Notes: generated by a model not told the origin, from the letters alone. Counted from the stretch's first letter, positions 1-9,324 are shown. The stretch is DNA of 64,000 bases from Bacillus shivajii (GCF_020519665.1 NZ_CP084703.1:682001-746000); one strand, 5' to 3'. Numbers and translations are program-made.

Positions 1-621
1 TGCACCAATCCAAACGTCACGAAAGCGTAAAGGGAGATTGGGTGCCCAACGAAAAAGAATGAGAAAGATAACGTACAAAGAGGCTAAGCTAAGAAACCAT
101 AAAGAGATTTCCCATGAGAACATCGAGTCTCTTGGAATATCATAAAGGGCGACGACATATTCATCGATCATTACGATAAAAATAGGTAAAGTAAGCTGAA
201 CAATGATAACAAGTAACGCAAACAATGAGAAAACAATGGATAGTCCGCGTACAAGAAAAAAAGACCTTGTCTCATCGACTGCATATGTTTTGTTTAAAGA
301 ACGAATCGTTGCATGAATACTATTACTCGTAGCAATTAATGTAATTACAATTCCGAGTGAAAACAACCCGCCTCGTTTATCGATCGTTAGTTCAGTAAGG
401 TTTCGCTCGATGAGTGGACCGACATTTGGCGGAGCATGAGAGATCACATATTGTACAAACCTTGTCGATTCTAAAGGCAAATAGCGAATAAAGGTAACCG
501 CAAAGAGTAAAAAAGGGAAAAACATCATAAAAAAATAAAACGCAAGCTGTGCTGCATCATCGATTAAATGATTAATTCTTAATCGAAGAAAAAGGTCTTT
601 CCCCTGACTAATGACTGACAT
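1..621 (-). CDS. YihY/BrkB (UPF0761) family membrane protein, 3' end outside window
   Basis: The reading frame is open from an ATG at 621 to the left edge, giving 207 residues and continuing beyond the window. Translation starts MSVISQGKDLF, then a long hydrophobic segment near residues 27-45, a conserved-looking stretch around PPNVGPLIERNLTEL, and further membrane segments. This is the pattern of YihY/BrkB integral membrane proteins, once mis-called ribonuclease BN, whose function is not settled. An AAAGGGG ribosome site precedes the ATG. The gene follows the flavin-reductase-like gene on the same strand but is separated from it by a strong terminator hairpin, so it is probably its own unit. 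Confidence 0.88.
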   Translation of the reverse strand, partial: MSVISQGKDLFLRLRINHLIDDAAQLAFYFFMMFFPFLLFAVTFIRYLPLESTRFVQYVISHAPPNVGPLIERNLTELTIDKRGGLFSLGIVITLIATSNSIHATIRSLNKTYAVDETRSFFLVRGLSIVFSLFALLVIIVQLTLPIFIVMIDEYVVALYDIPRDSMFSWEISLWFLSLASLYVIFLILFRWAPNLPLRFRDVWIGA

Positions 622-692
622 TTAATAAATCCCCTTTGCAAGAAGCCTATTTTTCATCATTATCGTTCCCAATAACAAAAGAATTACAAAAA

Positions 693-744
693 AACCAAGT
701 GCCAGGCACCTGGTGATGAATTTCCAGGTGCCTGGCACTTGGTT
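693..744 (-). terminator. Perfect hairpin of the CCAGGTGCCTGGCAC family, acting as terminator
   Basis: The arms at 693-713 and 724-744 are perfectly complementary over 21 bp around a 10-nt loop. Read on the minus strand the stem is followed by a T run (A run at 688-694 on plus), so it should terminate the cory-CC-star/arsA/PNPOx operon. Each arm contains the near-palindrome GTGCCNGGCAC. The same sequence recurs elsewhere in the window. Confidence 0.8.
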
Positions 745-758
745 AAATATGGTGTTTT

Positions 759-1394
759 TTAGTAAAGGCGGTTGCTATACCCTTCAATCAATTGCTGGTT
801 GAGAGCGTATTCTGACTGATCCTTCATATTTGCGTGGTCTTTTAGCATTTTTCCAGCTGATGATAAGTGCTCAACAGTTGGCCATTTGTCACCTTCCCAC
901 AAATTTGAGCGTTTTATTGCTTTTGCACAATGGATATAAGCTTGTTCTACAGTAACTGCAATGCCTAAAAGGGGGACTTTTCCGTTTACGGCCATGTTTT
1001 GCAGAACCTCTCTATCTTGTATAAGATAGCCTTTTCCATTAACCCTTAACGTTTCGCCGAAGCCAGGAATCATAAATAACAGACCAACATGTCCATTTTC
1101 CAAGATATTTGTTAACGAATCAGCCCGCCTGTTCCCTGGACGTTCAGGAATAACAAGGTGCTTTTCATCAATGACATGGACAAAACCAGGGGCGTCTCCG
1201 CGTGGGGAACTGTCGCATTTTCCTTCACTATCTGACGTTGATAAAATCAAAAACGGTGAAGAAGAGATATAGGTTTTGCAATGTTCATCTAGCAGGTCTA
1301 TCACTTTATTTTTTGCCAATGAACTTGGTTCACCTAATATATTGGACAGTTGCTCTTTATGTGTAATTACATTTGTAAATGGAATCGCACTCAT
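759..1394 (-). CDS. Pyridoxamine 5'-phosphate oxidase-like flavin-binding protein
   Basis: A 211-residue protein with the split-barrel features of the PNPOx-like superfamily (MSMEG_1061-type): SSPFLILSTSDSEGKCDSSPRGD near residues 45-67, then PERPGNRRADSLTNIL and GLLFMIPGFGETLRVNGKG. Such proteins bind FMN or F420 and usually act as cytosolic oxidoreductases, but true pyridoxamine phosphate oxidase activity is not implied. Its ATG overlaps the arsA stop in an ATGA arrangement (4 nt), so it is translationally coupled to the ArsA-type ATPase. It is the last gene of the three-gene operon and ends just before the hairpin terminator at 693-744. The substrate is unknown. Confidence 0.85.
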   Translation of the reverse strand: MSAIPFTNVITHKEQLSNILGEPSSLAKNKVIDLLDEHCKTYISSSPFLILSTSDSEGKCDSSPRGDAPGFVHVIDEKHLVIPERPGNRRADSLTNILENGHVGLLFMIPGFGETLRVNGKGYLIQDREVLQNMAVNGKVPLLGIAVTVEQAYIHCAKAIKRSNLWEGDKWPTVEHLSSAGKMLKDHANMKDQSEYALNQQLIEGYSNRLY

Positions 1395-2359
1395 AGGTTC
1401 GCCTCCGTTTTGCGATGATATAGTTGTTTGCCAATCAGGTTCGCCATGTCCAATAGATGAGCTTGTTCAGAAATATCTTCTTCCAATAGTGGAAGGTGAA
1501 TTTGTTTTAGCCCCTCAAACGATTCATTGATTTCTCTTAAGTATGTTTGTTGCTGTAATTTTCGTTTTTGAAAAAACGAGCCGTCTACTTCATTAGGTAA
1601 AATTTTGTTTATAATCAGTCCTAGTACTGGAATACGGTGCTTCTCTAATGTGTCAACCCCGCGGCGAGCTTCTTGAATTGGCAAGCGCTCTGGATTCATT
1701 ACGAATAAAAATCCAGTCTTATCTCTATTTAGCAAAACATCTCGTACTTTCGAGAATTTCTCACGACGTTTTTGTAACGTTTGATAAATAGGGTCGTCAA
1801 TAGGTTCTCCGTCATTTAATAATTGCGTATAATCTTCATTTGTTTTCTTTCGTCGTTCAAGCATCCCGTCCATCCAAACTCCCATGACTTCGGGCAATGT
1901 TAAAAGACGTAAAGTATGACCTGTCGGTGCTGTATCAAAAATAAGTAAATCAAACTTTGGAAGTTCCTCTAAAATAAGTGAAGTAATCCGATCAAACAGT
2001 GCAGCTTCATCAGCACCAGGACTCGTTTTTGCCATATCAATTTGACGGTGAACTTCTTCAATCATCGTCGCTTTTACTTGCCCTTCTAAGTTCTGTTTTA
2101 CTTGTTGTATGTATCGGTCTGTTTCTTTTTCAGGGTCGATCTCCATCACGAAAAGGTTGTCTGACACTTCTTTAGGCTTACTTCCAAGCTCAATATGAAA
2201 CAAATCACTTAAGTTATGTGCAGGGTCAGTCGAAACGAGTAATACACGCTTTTTCTTTTTACTAGCAGCTAAACTAAGTGCTGATGCGGAAGTTGATTTT
2301 CCAACTCCACCTTTTCCACCTATAAAAATGATGTTTTTCTCTTCGATATTGATGTCCAT
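1391..2359 (-). CDS. ArsA/Get3-type P-loop ATPase
   Basis: A 322-residue single-domain SIMIBI ATPase. The deviant Walker A motif GGKGGVGKST lies at residues 14-23, followed by VSTDPAHNLSDLF (switch I-like) and FDTAPTGHTLRLL (switch II-like). These define the ArsA/GET3 family. Classical ArsA is a duplicated protein that energises arsenite export; this single-domain form has no arsR, arsB or arsD nearby, so arsenic resistance is not supported. A GGAGGGAC ribosome site precedes the start. It sits between a cory-CC-star protein and a PNPOx-like protein, overlapping the latter by 4 nt. The family is firm; the cargo or client is unknown. Confidence 0.88.
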   Translation of the reverse strand: MDINIEEKNIIFIGGKGGVGKSTSASALSLAASKKKKRVLLVSTDPAHNLSDLFHIELGSKPKEVSDNLFVMEIDPEKETDRYIQQVKQNLEGQVKATMIEEVHRQIDMAKTSPGADEAALFDRITSLILEELPKFDLLIFDTAPTGHTLRLLTLPEVMGVWMDGMLERRKKTNEDYTQLLNDGEPIDDPIYQTLQKRREKFSKVRDVLLNRDKTGFLFVMNPERLPIQEARRGVDTLEKHRIPVLGLIINKILPNEVDGSFFQKRKLQQQTYLREINESFEGLKQIHLPLLEEDISEQAHLLDMANLIGKQLYHRKTEANL

Positions 2360-2414
2360 GTATGTCCCTCCAATAAATGTTTCACCCGTTTGAGGTGAAG
2401 ATCGAAATCAATGG

Positions 2415-2669
2415 TTAACAGCACCTAAAACCACTGACCGGTGATTTGTCCATCCCCATTCTCAAATGCCATTCATGAAAACGTTCAAGCATATGCGGGT
2501 ATAACTCTAATGTATAAAAAAATGCTGGATTCGGAATGCCAAGCATATCGGAATATAAAAGCAGCATAAATAAATCATCTTCATCGCGGAGTTCGCGGGC
2601 AATCTCTGTACGGTGCCCTTGGCGAAGGATTTGATCATATAGTTCAAAAAATTTCTTTATGTTCATCAT
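2415..2669 (-). CDS. Cory-CC-star protein (small partner of ArsA-type ATPase)
   Basis: An 84-residue soluble protein ending in Cys-Cys immediately before the stop, the mark of the cory-CC-star family, which I recall as being encoded beside ArsA-type ATPases. The middle carries DEDDLFMLLLYSDMLGIPNP and ELYPHMLERFHEWH. I place the start at 2669, where AAGGGGG precedes tandem ATGs (second at 2666); a further in-frame start at 2693 has no good ribosome site. It is the first gene of the operon, 55 nt before arsA. The terminal cysteine pair could bind a metal or be a tail recognised by the ATPase; both are inference. Confidence 0.75.
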   Translation of the reverse strand: MMNIKKFFELYDQILRQGHRTEIARELRDEDDLFMLLLYSDMLGIPNPAFFYTLELYPHMLERFHEWHLRMGMDKSPVSGFRCC

Positions 2670-2763
2670 AAGCCCCCTTATAAAAAGCTTCAATTATATG
2701 ATTCGATGAGAAAAATGTGAAACCCTTTAAAAGCGTAATAATTTGATTTAACACCATTTATAA

Positions 2764-2800
2764 CAATATTATCCAGGTTACAGGCACCTGGATAATATTG
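2764..2800. repeat. Variant hairpin of the CCAGGTGCC family
   Basis: Perfect 15-bp arms at 2764-2778 and 2786-2800 (CAATATTATCCAGGT and complement) enclose a 7-nt loop containing CAGGC. It lies between the cstA terminator and the cory-CC-star gene, in the upstream region of the latter, so here it may be regulatory rather than a terminator. Confidence 0.6.
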
Positions 2801-2807
2801 GATGTGA

Positions 2808-2841
2808 ATTAAAGAAAGTGAACAGCGAAACGGCTGCTCAC
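2808..2841 (-). terminator. Intrinsic terminator of cstA
   Basis: On the minus strand GTGAGCAGC and GCTGTTCAC (9-bp arms, 2818-2826 and 2833-2841, one wobble) form a stem followed by TTTCTTT, directly after the cstA stop. Confidence 0.65.
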
Positions 2842-2852
2842 TATTCTTTCTA

Positions 2853-4607
2853 TTAAACTGAAAGATCTTCGTCTTCATCTTTTGGATCGTATCGTTTATT
2901 GTTACGTAAGCTTGAAAAGGCTTCAAGGATAATCCATGCTGCGAAAACAAGAATGACTGCTCCTAGGAAGAAGAGTAGAAGGTTCATTTCTGCATCTCCT
3001 AATCCAGACCATTGGAAGATGACTTGTTGTCCCATTGCCCATAACGTCATGATCATTAAAAAGACCATGGGTATGAGAGTGACAAGATAATTTCGCCCTT
3101 GTCGTTTTAGCCAGATTGAAATGAGGAGAAGAGTGATACCGGCTAAAAGTTGATTGGATGTTCCGAATAACGGCCATAATACGTAACCACCTGATCCGAA
3201 ACCTTGTGGTCCTTCTGGAATTAATACAAGAGCCGCACTTGAAACAACAGCGACCGTAGTAGCGACATGAACTTTTGTTAAAGGTCTAACCTTATACTCA
3301 CGCCCAAGCTCAGAAATGATATATCGCATTAAACGAACAGATGTATCAAGTGTTGTCGCTGCAAAGCTAACAACAATCACTGCAACAATTGTAGATGCAA
3401 TGTCCGCAGGGATGAAAATGCCAGTGGCAAGCTGACCAGCACCTTCTACAAATGAACCAAGTCCAGCGCTACTCGCATCTCCAAAACTACTATAGACCCC
3501 TAAAAATTCATCGGAAGAGTTAAACAATGTGACGACTGCAAGAATAGCAGCAAGGGCAAGTAAACCTTCTCCGACAGCCCCTAAATAGCCGACAAAGCGA
3601 GCGTCTGTTTCTTTATTTAACTGCTTACTAGATGTACCGGATGAAACAAGTCCATGGAAACCCGAGATTGCCCCACATGCAATGGTGATAAACAAGAGTG
3701 GGAACCAAGGAACATCTGCAGCAGCATTTGTAGCTGGAGCAGTAACTTCTGGGTTTGAGAAAAAGAGACCGAGATATAAAATTAGAAGTCCAACGACTAG
3801 TTGATGAGAGTTAATGTAATCACGAGGCTGTAAAAGTTTCCAAACTGGTAGTGTTGAAGCAATGTATACATAAACCATTAATATAATAATCCAAACGAAG
3901 AAAGAGAACGCTACGCCATTTAATCCAAAGGCAACGATATTTTCTTCTCCGCCAAAATAGCTAGGTAAGTCTATTTGTAATGCAGGTACACGTGAAGCAA
4001 CGATGGCAGCAATATACATTGTCGCCAGAGCTGCCAAAGAAGGAAGTAGCATCCCACCTTGCTTACGATACACAACATAACCGATCCAAATCGCTAATGG
4101 AATTTGAATAAATACGGATAAAACAGCAGCAGGGAAGCTAATAAATAAGTTGGAAATGACCCAAGCAAAAACAGCGTTAACCATGAGGACTAGGATGAGA
4201 ATAATAAATAAAAATAAAATCTTTGCACGTTGGCCAATTAATTTGTTCGCTAATGTTCCAACTGATTGCCCTTTGTTACGAACAGATAGAACTAAGGCAC
4301 CAAAATCATGAACACCAGCTGCAAATACAGTACCAGCAACAACCCAGATAAATGCAGGCAACCAACCCCAGTATACAGCAATAGCAGGACCAACAATCGG
4401 CGCAGCACCAGCAACTGAGGTGAAATGGTGTCCCCATAAAATAAACTTATTTGTAGGGACAAAGTCGACACCATCTTTGTATTTATGTGCTGGAGTCGTG
4501 TAATTTGGGTCTAATCTGTAAATCTTTTCGGCGACGAACTTTGAATAGTAACGATAACCAAGAAAAAAGACAAACATTCCAATCAATGCTAAAACAATTG
4601 CACTCAT
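2853..4607 (-). CDS. cstA: CstA family carbon-starvation / pyruvate-peptide transporter
   Basis: A 584-residue polytopic membrane protein with about 16 hydrophobic segments. The N-terminal region carries the CstA signatures NKFILWGHHFTSVAGAAPIVGPA and GVHDFGALVLSVRNKGQS; later GAISGFHGLVSSGTSSKQL and ATTLDTSVRLMRYIISE are also typical. Length matches B. subtilis CstA. Family members import pyruvate or peptides when preferred carbon is exhausted. AAAGGAGGAGAGG precedes the ATG. It is monocistronic, with its own terminator. The upstream 300 nt hold another CCAGGTGCC hairpin (4789-4828). The exact substrate cannot be read from sequence. Confidence 0.92.
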   Translation of the reverse strand: MSAIVLALIGMFVFFLGYRYYSKFVAEKIYRLDPNYTTPAHKYKDGVDFVPTNKFILWGHHFTSVAGAAPIVGPAIAVYWGWLPAFIWVVAGTVFAAGVHDFGALVLSVRNKGQSVGTLANKLIGQRAKILFLFIILILVLMVNAVFAWVISNLFISFPAAVLSVFIQIPLAIWIGYVVYRKQGGMLLPSLAALATMYIAAIVASRVPALQIDLPSYFGGEENIVAFGLNGVAFSFFVWIIILMVYVYIASTLPVWKLLQPRDYINSHQLVVGLLILYLGLFFSNPEVTAPATNAAADVPWFPLLFITIACGAISGFHGLVSSGTSSKQLNKETDARFVGYLGAVGEGLLALAAILAVVTLFNSSDEFLGVYSSFGDASSAGLGSFVEGAGQLATGIFIPADIASTIVAVIVVSFAATTLDTSVRLMRYIISELGREYKVRPLTKVHVATTVAVVSSAALVLIPEGPQGFGSGGYVLWPLFGTSNQLLAGITLLLISIWLKRQGRNYLVTLIPMVFLMIMTLWAMGQQVIFQWSGLGDAEMNLLLFFLGAVILVFAAWIILEAFSSLRNNKRYDPKDEDEDLSV

Positions 4608-4788
4608 TTTTCCTCTCCTCCTTTATAGTTAGAAAATTCAGTTATATTATGTCACTGTACTAGGACAAAGTAAAAGAAGGTAAATTGATGAAAATTCCGT
4701 TTAAATAGAGTGTTTTCCTCTGTATTCTCGCATATACGCCTATTTCCTTAAAATTACTAAAATATAGTAAATTTAAGTAATAATTACA

Positions 4789-4828
4789 GTGCCAGGCACC
4801 TGGTAATCATTTTCCAGGTGCCTGGCAC
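4789..4828. repeat. CCAGGTGCCTGGCAC hairpin between divergent genes
   Basis: Arms at 4789-4803 and 4814-4828 are perfectly complementary over 15 bp with a 10-nt loop. Unlike most copies it lies between divergent starts (cstA and the 4909 gene), so it cannot terminate either and may act in a leader transcript or simply be an inserted repeat. Confidence 0.7.
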
Positions 4829-4908
4829 TTGGATAATAATAGAAATTACGTGTTACGATAGGAGAGGATAGTTTTGGGCATGAAAAACTCTAAGTATAAA
4901 GGAGGGGT

Positions 4909-5331
4909 ATGATGAAGGAAGAACAACTAGAGAAAGTTATGTTCATTCCGGGCGTGATCGTTAGTTATTTTTTGTTTGTACAGATTTCGATGGCTATACC
5001 TTTTAACTTCTATCAAGCCCCTGGTTATGATTTGTTACAATTGTTAACGTTCTTTATCTTCGCACTGATCTTTTCGGTTATCTTTGCTAAGTGGTCAGCA
5101 TCATGGCTTATTGATAATTTACCACTCATGAGATTTTCATTTTTTCTCATTTTACTAATTAGTTTAAGGTGGATATTTTCGTTGATTGAATCTCTTGTTT
5201 ATACGTATTCACTTCCAATGATGTTCGTATATCCGATTCTATCATTCGCCTTAACCATTACCCTTTCAATTTATCTATCAAAAGTGTTTAGCCATTATTT
5301 CTACATGCCAAACAATGGAGCAATGTCATAA
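4909..5331 (+). CDS. Small integral membrane protein, function unknown
   Basis: A 140-residue protein with four predicted membrane helices (about residues 11-28, 43-62, 77-97 and 104-125) and a short polar N-terminus. I recognise no family. The ribosome site AAAGGAGGGG at 4898-4906 sits only 2 nt from the first ATG and about 5 nt from a second ATG at 4912, which may be the real start. It is divergent from cstA and convergent with the SEC-C gene, with a bidirectional hairpin terminator right after the stop. It has no partner genes that would hint at a role. Confidence 0.65.
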   Translation: MMKEEQLEKVMFIPGVIVSYFLFVQISMAIPFNFYQAPGYDLLQLLTFFIFALIFSVIFAKWSASWLIDNLPLMRFSFFLILLISLRWIFSLIESLVYTYSLPMMFVYPILSFALTITLSIYLSKVFSHYFYMPNNGAMS

Positions 5332-5332
5332 G

Positions 5333-5380
5333 AAAAGCGCCAGGCGCCTGGAAATCAATCCCCAGGTGCCTGGCACTTTT
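5333..5380. terminator. Bidirectional terminator hairpin of the CCAGGTGCC family
   Basis: AAAAGCGCCAGGCGCCTGG (5333-5351) pairs with 5362-5380 with two wobbles. It is flanked by A and T runs on both sides and lies between convergent genes ending at 5331 and 5390. Confidence 0.75.
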
Positions 5381-5389
5381 TATCGTACA

Positions 5390-6406
5390 TTATGCGTTTA
5401 GTTCTTTAAAGCGGGATGAGATGGTTGCTGCGGATACTTTGTACTTTGCCGCTGCTTCTTTTTGAGTGAGGGTTGTCCACTGATTCGCCTGCTTTGTCAT
5501 CCAATACTCTAGTGCTGCTGCAAACACAGCTGGTTTTTGAATGCGTGGCTGTTTCTCACCTACATATTGCATCCATTTTGCTTTTGCATCTAGCAAAACA
5601 TCGTAAGAATAATCATTCAAGTTTACATGAGAAGTTAACTCTGCCCATACACCTTTCGCTTGCTCTGAAAGCTCTTGCTCTTCGAAACCTGCTACTTTAT
5701 TAAGGGCAATCATTGTTAACACACCAACGACTGATGTAAAGTTCGCAGTGTAAAACGATTGCTTCTGTTCTTTCTTATTATAGTTATCGTACAACTCTGT
5801 CCATTCTTTTAAAAACACTGATTCATATTTTTTCGGTAAAACGACTGCGTCACTACCTAAAATAATTCCTGCTGGAGATGGATAAAGGTATCCGACTAAT
5901 AAATCTCCCTCGGAAAGGTGCTGAGTAACTCCTGTAGGTTCAGGAATAACAACACTGCCCTCAAGCTCATCTTTAAGGACAGCTTGTTCACTCTCTTTTT
6001 TCTCAACAGACATTAACCGAGGCTGAAGTTCTTCGTTCCATTTCGTTAATAAACGTTGAAAACGATCCGAATACTGAGATTGATGCTCCTCAACAAATTT
6101 CTTTAAAATTGTTTTGCCATCCCCAGCATTAGGATGGTTGAAAACGAGCCAATGAAACAATAGCTGGGAAAAGGCTTGGGCATCTTTTCTTTGCAGTCGC
6201 TCAAATGTATTCGTGTAACGTTGGTATAACGGTTGTAATACATCATCATACTTCTTACTATAATCGAATAACCTAGGCAGAAGCTCTTGGAAATCCTTCG
6301 CATCTTGCGGTGTTATGCTTACGTTGTTTTGCTTACCCATACAGCATTTTTTATACTTTTTTCCACTGCCACAAAGACAAGCATCGTTACGTCCAATTTT
6401 TGCCAT
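5390..6406 (-). CDS. SEC-C metal-binding motif protein with C-terminal helix-turn-helix-like segment
   Basis: A 338-residue cytosolic protein. Residues 10-22 form the zinc-binding SEC-C motif C-x-C-x8-C-C (CLCGSGKKYKKCC), as at the SecA C-terminus, at the N-terminus here. The middle is charged and helical without a recognised domain. The C-terminal 27 residues (LTQKEAAAKYKVSAATISSR) read like a helix-turn-helix. SEC-C proteins are often linked to ribosomes, SecA-like targeting or stress, but the role of this one is unknown. GAGGTGA precedes the ATG. It is transcribed away from rlmCD; the 300-nt gap holds both promoters. Confidence 0.8.
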   Translation of the reverse strand: MAKIGRNDACLCGSGKKYKKCCMGKQNNVSITPQDAKDFQELLPRLFDYSKKYDDVLQPLYQRYTNTFERLQRKDAQAFSQLLFHWLVFNHPNAGDGKTILKKFVEEHQSQYSDRFQRLLTKWNEELQPRLMSVEKKESEQAVLKDELEGSVVIPEPTGVTQHLSEGDLLVGYLYPSPAGIILGSDAVVLPKKYESVFLKEWTELYDNYNKKEQKQSFYTANFTSVVGVLTMIALNKVAGFEEQELSEQAKGVWAELTSHVNLNDYSYDVLLDAKAKWMQYVGEKQPRIQKPAVFAAALEYWMTKQANQWTTLTQKEAAAKYKVSAATISSRFKELNA

Positions 6407-6705
6407 ACTTTCACCTCATTAGAAAAACTAAGTTTATCACCAAAAGTGGCGAAAACTCATGTGTTTTCATAATTTAATTTTTAAATGAACTTGAAAATTC
6501 ATACAGTGCAAAACGAAACTTAGCTTACCGCCAAATAGCGACAGCCTAAGTTGAAAGATATACTATCGACCAATAAATAAAATAAATGCTAATAGCATAA
6601 AAAAAAGTCACCACTCTTATCATATCAGTCCATGTATTTTTTTCAATAGCGATCATTGTGGTACAATCAAGAGCAGAGAATTTGAGAACGGAAAGGATTA
6701 AGAAG

Positions 6706-8085
6706 ATGACACAACAAAATGCCCCAGTTGAAAAAAATGAAATATTAGAAGTTACCTTTGAAGACTTAACACACGACGGAGCTGGAGTAGCGAAAGTAAA
6801 CGGATTTCCTTTATTTGTTCAACGCGCACTCCCTGGTGAAACAGGAAAAATAAAAGTCGTGAAAGTGAAAAAGAATTTCGGTTTTGCTAGGTTGATGGAA
6901 ATCACTGAAACGAGCCCTGACCGAGCTGAACCACCATGTCCGATTTTTAAAAGGTGCGGCGGTTGTCAGTTGCAACATTTAAGCTACGAAGGCCAGTTAA
7001 AACAAAAAGAAAAGTACGTTCGAGAAGTCCTCGCTAGAATCGGCGGATTGCAAGATGTCCGTGTTCACCCAACATTAGGGATGGACGAGCCATGGCGCTA
7101 TCGAAACAAAGCACAAGTTCCTGTTGGTGAAGATCGCGGGAAACTCATCGCAGGATTTTACGCAGAACGAAGCCATGAAATCGTTGATATGCCAAGTTGT
7201 GCTATTCAGCACGAATCAAACGATGACGTCGTTCAAGTAGTCAAGAAACTTGCGAAAAAGTACGGCATTCGTGGTTATGATGATAAAAAACATAAAGGGA
7301 CACTTCGTCACGTTGTCAGTCGTCACGGTAAAACGACAGATGAACTCATGGTCGTCCTTGTTACGAAAGGAAAAGAGCTCCCAAATAAGAAAAATTTAAT
7401 AGAAGAGATCCGAAAAGAACTACCAAACGTAAAGTCAATTGTCCAAAACATTAATCCGAAGCGAACGAATGTCATTTTTGGGGAGCAAACAGAAGTACTT
7501 TGGGGTGAAGAAGTCATTCACGATTATATCGGGGACATTAAGTTTGCGATATCAGCTCGTTCCTTTTATCAAGTAAATCCAGAGCAGACAAAAGTTCTTT
7601 ATGATAAAGCACTTGAATACGCGAACTTAACAAGTACTGAGACGGTTATTGATGCGTATTGCGGGATTGGTACGATCAGCTTGTTTTTAGCTCAGCAAGC
7701 GAAAAAAGTTCTCGGAGTTGAAATTGTTCCTGAAGCCATTTCTGATGCGAAAAATAATGCAAAATTAAACGAGATCGAAAATGTTGATTTTGCCGTTGGC
7801 GAAGCAGAAAAAGTCATGCCATGGTGGTACGCTCAAGGCGTTCGTCCAGAAGTCGTTGTTGTAGACCCGCCACGAAAAGGCTGTGAAGAATCATTACTTG
7901 AAACAATGGTAAACATGAATCCAAACCGTATCGTCTATGTTTCTTGTAACCCTGCGACACTTGCGCGTGACTTAAAGTATTTAGAAGCAAATGGATACGA
8001 AACAAAAGAAGTACAACCTGTAGATATGTTCCCACAGACGGGGCATGTTGAGTGCGTGGCGCAACTCCTGCATACAGGTAATTAA
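6706..8085 (+). CDS. rlmCD: 23S rRNA (uracil-C5)-methyltransferase, RlmCD/RlmD family
   Basis: A TrmA-family SAM-dependent methyltransferase. From ATG 6706 it is 459 residues, the size of B. subtilis RlmCD (YefA), which methylates U747 and U1939 of 23S rRNA. An N-terminal TRAM domain (about 10-65) is followed by the iron-sulfur cysteine cluster [14 protein letters not shown], the SAM motif [24 protein letters not shown] and the catalytic-cysteine motif [13 protein letters not shown] chose 6706 because GGAAAGGA lies 8 nt upstream; an upstream in-frame GTG at 6658 overlaps a likely extended -10 (TGGTACAAT) and has no ribosome site. Single gene with its own terminator. Confidence 0.93.
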   Translation: MTQQNAPVEKNEILEVTFEDLTHDGAGVAKVNGFPLFVQRALPGETGKIKVVKVKKNFGFARLMEITETSPDRAEPPCPIFKRCGGCQLQHLSYEGQLKQKEKYVREVLARIGGLQDVRVHPTLGMDEPWRYRNKAQVPVGEDRGKLIAGFYAERSHEIVDMPSCAIQHESNDDVVQVVKKLAKKYGIRGYDDKKHKGTLRHVVSRHGKTTDELMVVLVTKGKELPNKKNLIEEIRKELPNVKSIVQNINPKRTNVIFGEQTEVLWGEEVIHDYIGDIKFAISARSFYQVNPEQTKVLYDKALEYANLTSTETVIDAYCGIGTISLFLAQQAKKVLGVEIVPEAISDAKNNAKLNEIENVDFAVGEAEKVMPWWYAQGVRPEVVVVDPPRKGCEESLLETMVNMNPNRIVYVSCNPATLARDLKYLEANGYETKEVQPVDMFPQTGHVECVAQLLHTGN

Positions 8086-8094
8086 ACTTAAGCT

Positions 8095-8129
8095 AAAGAG
8101 ACTTTTTCATTGCTGGAAAAGTCTCTTTT
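8095..8129 (+). terminator. Intrinsic terminator of rlmCD
   Basis: AAGAGACTTTTT and AAAAGTCTCTTTT pair across a short loop and end in a T run just after the rlmCD stop. The rest of the 8130-8328 gap shows nothing recognisable. Confidence 0.75.
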
Positions 8130-8328
8130 CATTTAAAATCTGGCTTCGTTATTAGGGAATGGAGCCTCGCAAAAGATTGTGAATGGCTGCAAAAAGAGCT
8201 TTGAATGATTATGAAGTACCCCTTTTTGATTAAATACTGCAATTAGGATAAAATTATCCCGTTGAAAAAACAATTGAATAACAGCCATCTATCTTGGTAA
8301 TAAAGCTTCAAATAAGGAGGAATTAATA

Positions 8329-9324
8329 ATGGGTTATCAACCGAATGAGCAAAGATATGAATCAATGATTTATAATCGATGTGGTAAATCTGGTATTAAA
8401 CTACCAGCTCTTTCACTAGGACTGTGGCATAACTTTGGTGGGGAAGATGTCTTTGAAAATGGACGTTCTCTCATTAGAAAAGCATTTGATTTAGGAATTA
8501 CTCACTTTGATCTTGCAAATAATTACGGCCCACCACCTGGATCGGCAGAAGAAAATTTTGGGAAGATATTGCGTCAAGATTTTGCTGGTTATAGAGACGA
8601 AATGATCATTTCTACAAAAGCAGGTTACGGAATGTGGCCGGGTCCATATGGTGATGGGGGATCAAAGAAGTACTTAGTTTCAAGTCTTGATCAAAGTTTA
8701 AATAGAATGGGACTGGAGTACGTTGATATTTTTTATCATCACAGACCAGATCCAGAAACACCTCTTGAAGAAACAATGATGGCTCTTGATCATATCGTCA
8801 AGCAAGGCAAAGCCCTTTATGTGGGGATTTCTAATTATGGGTTAGAGGAAACGAAGCAGGCGATCAATCTTTTAAGAGAATTAGAAACTCCGTTACTAAT
8901 TCATCAGCCGGCTTATTCAATGTTTAATCGCTGGGTTGAGGATGGGTTAACCTCACTTCTAAAAGAGGAAGGTGCAGGTTGTATTGCCTTTGTTCCACTT
9001 GCTCAAGGGTTATTAACCAACCGATATATAAAGGGTGTTCCTGCAGATTCACGTGCATCTAAAGAAAACAGCTTTTTAAATCGTGGCGATATAACGGATG
9101 AGGTCATTCAAAAGATACAGAAATTAAACGAAGTAGCGCAACAACGTAATCAATCCCTTGCGCAAATGGCAATTGCATGGGTACTTCGTGAGCAAATGAT
9201 TACTTCTTGTTTAATAGGCGCAAGCAAAGTAAGCCAACTTGAAGAGAATGTAGCGACTCTCAATAATCTGGAATTTAATTCAGAAGAGCTACAGTTAATT
9301 GATAACATATTAAACCCCGATTAA
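8329..9324 (+). CDS. Aldo/keto reductase, YghZ/GpR-like
   Basis: A 331-residue (beta/alpha)8 NADPH-dependent oxidoreductase. The N-terminal pattern YNRCGKSGIKLPALSLGLWHNFG, FDLANNYGPPPGSAEENFG, STKAGYGMWPGPYGDGGS and DIFYHHRPDPETPLEET closely resembles E. coli YghZ (L-glyceraldehyde-3-phosphate reductase) and other AKR14-type proteins. The catalytic tetrad is visible as D and Y of FDLANNY, K of STKAGYG and H of FYHH. AAGGAGG precedes the ATG. A second, more distant aldo/keto reductase follows on the same strand behind a terminator. The real substrate is not determinable; methylglyoxal or aldehyde detoxification is typical. Confidence 0.87.
   Translation: MGYQPNEQRYESMIYNRCGKSGIKLPALSLGLWHNFGGEDVFENGRSLIRKAFDLGITHFDLANNYGPPPGSAEENFGKILRQDFAGYRDEMIISTKAGYGMWPGPYGDGGSKKYLVSSLDQSLNRMGLEYVDIFYHHRPDPETPLEETMMALDHIVKQGKALYVGISNYGLEETKQAINLLRELETPLLIHQPAYSMFNRWVEDGLTSLLKEEGAGCIAFVPLAQGLLTNRYIKGVPADSRASKENSFLNRGDITDEVIQKIQKLNEVAQQRNQSLAQMAIAWVLREQMITSCLIGASKVSQLEENVATLNNLEFNSEELQLIDNILNPD

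Noticed and set aside
1391-2359. ArsA homologue as an arsenic resistance gene
   Set aside because: It is single-domain and no arsB, arsR, arsC or arsD genes are nearby.
2690-2950. 86-residue minus-strand frame between cstA and the cory-CC-star gene
   Set aside because: It spans the cstA terminator and a repeat hairpin, overlaps the cstA 3' end and lacks a ribosome site.
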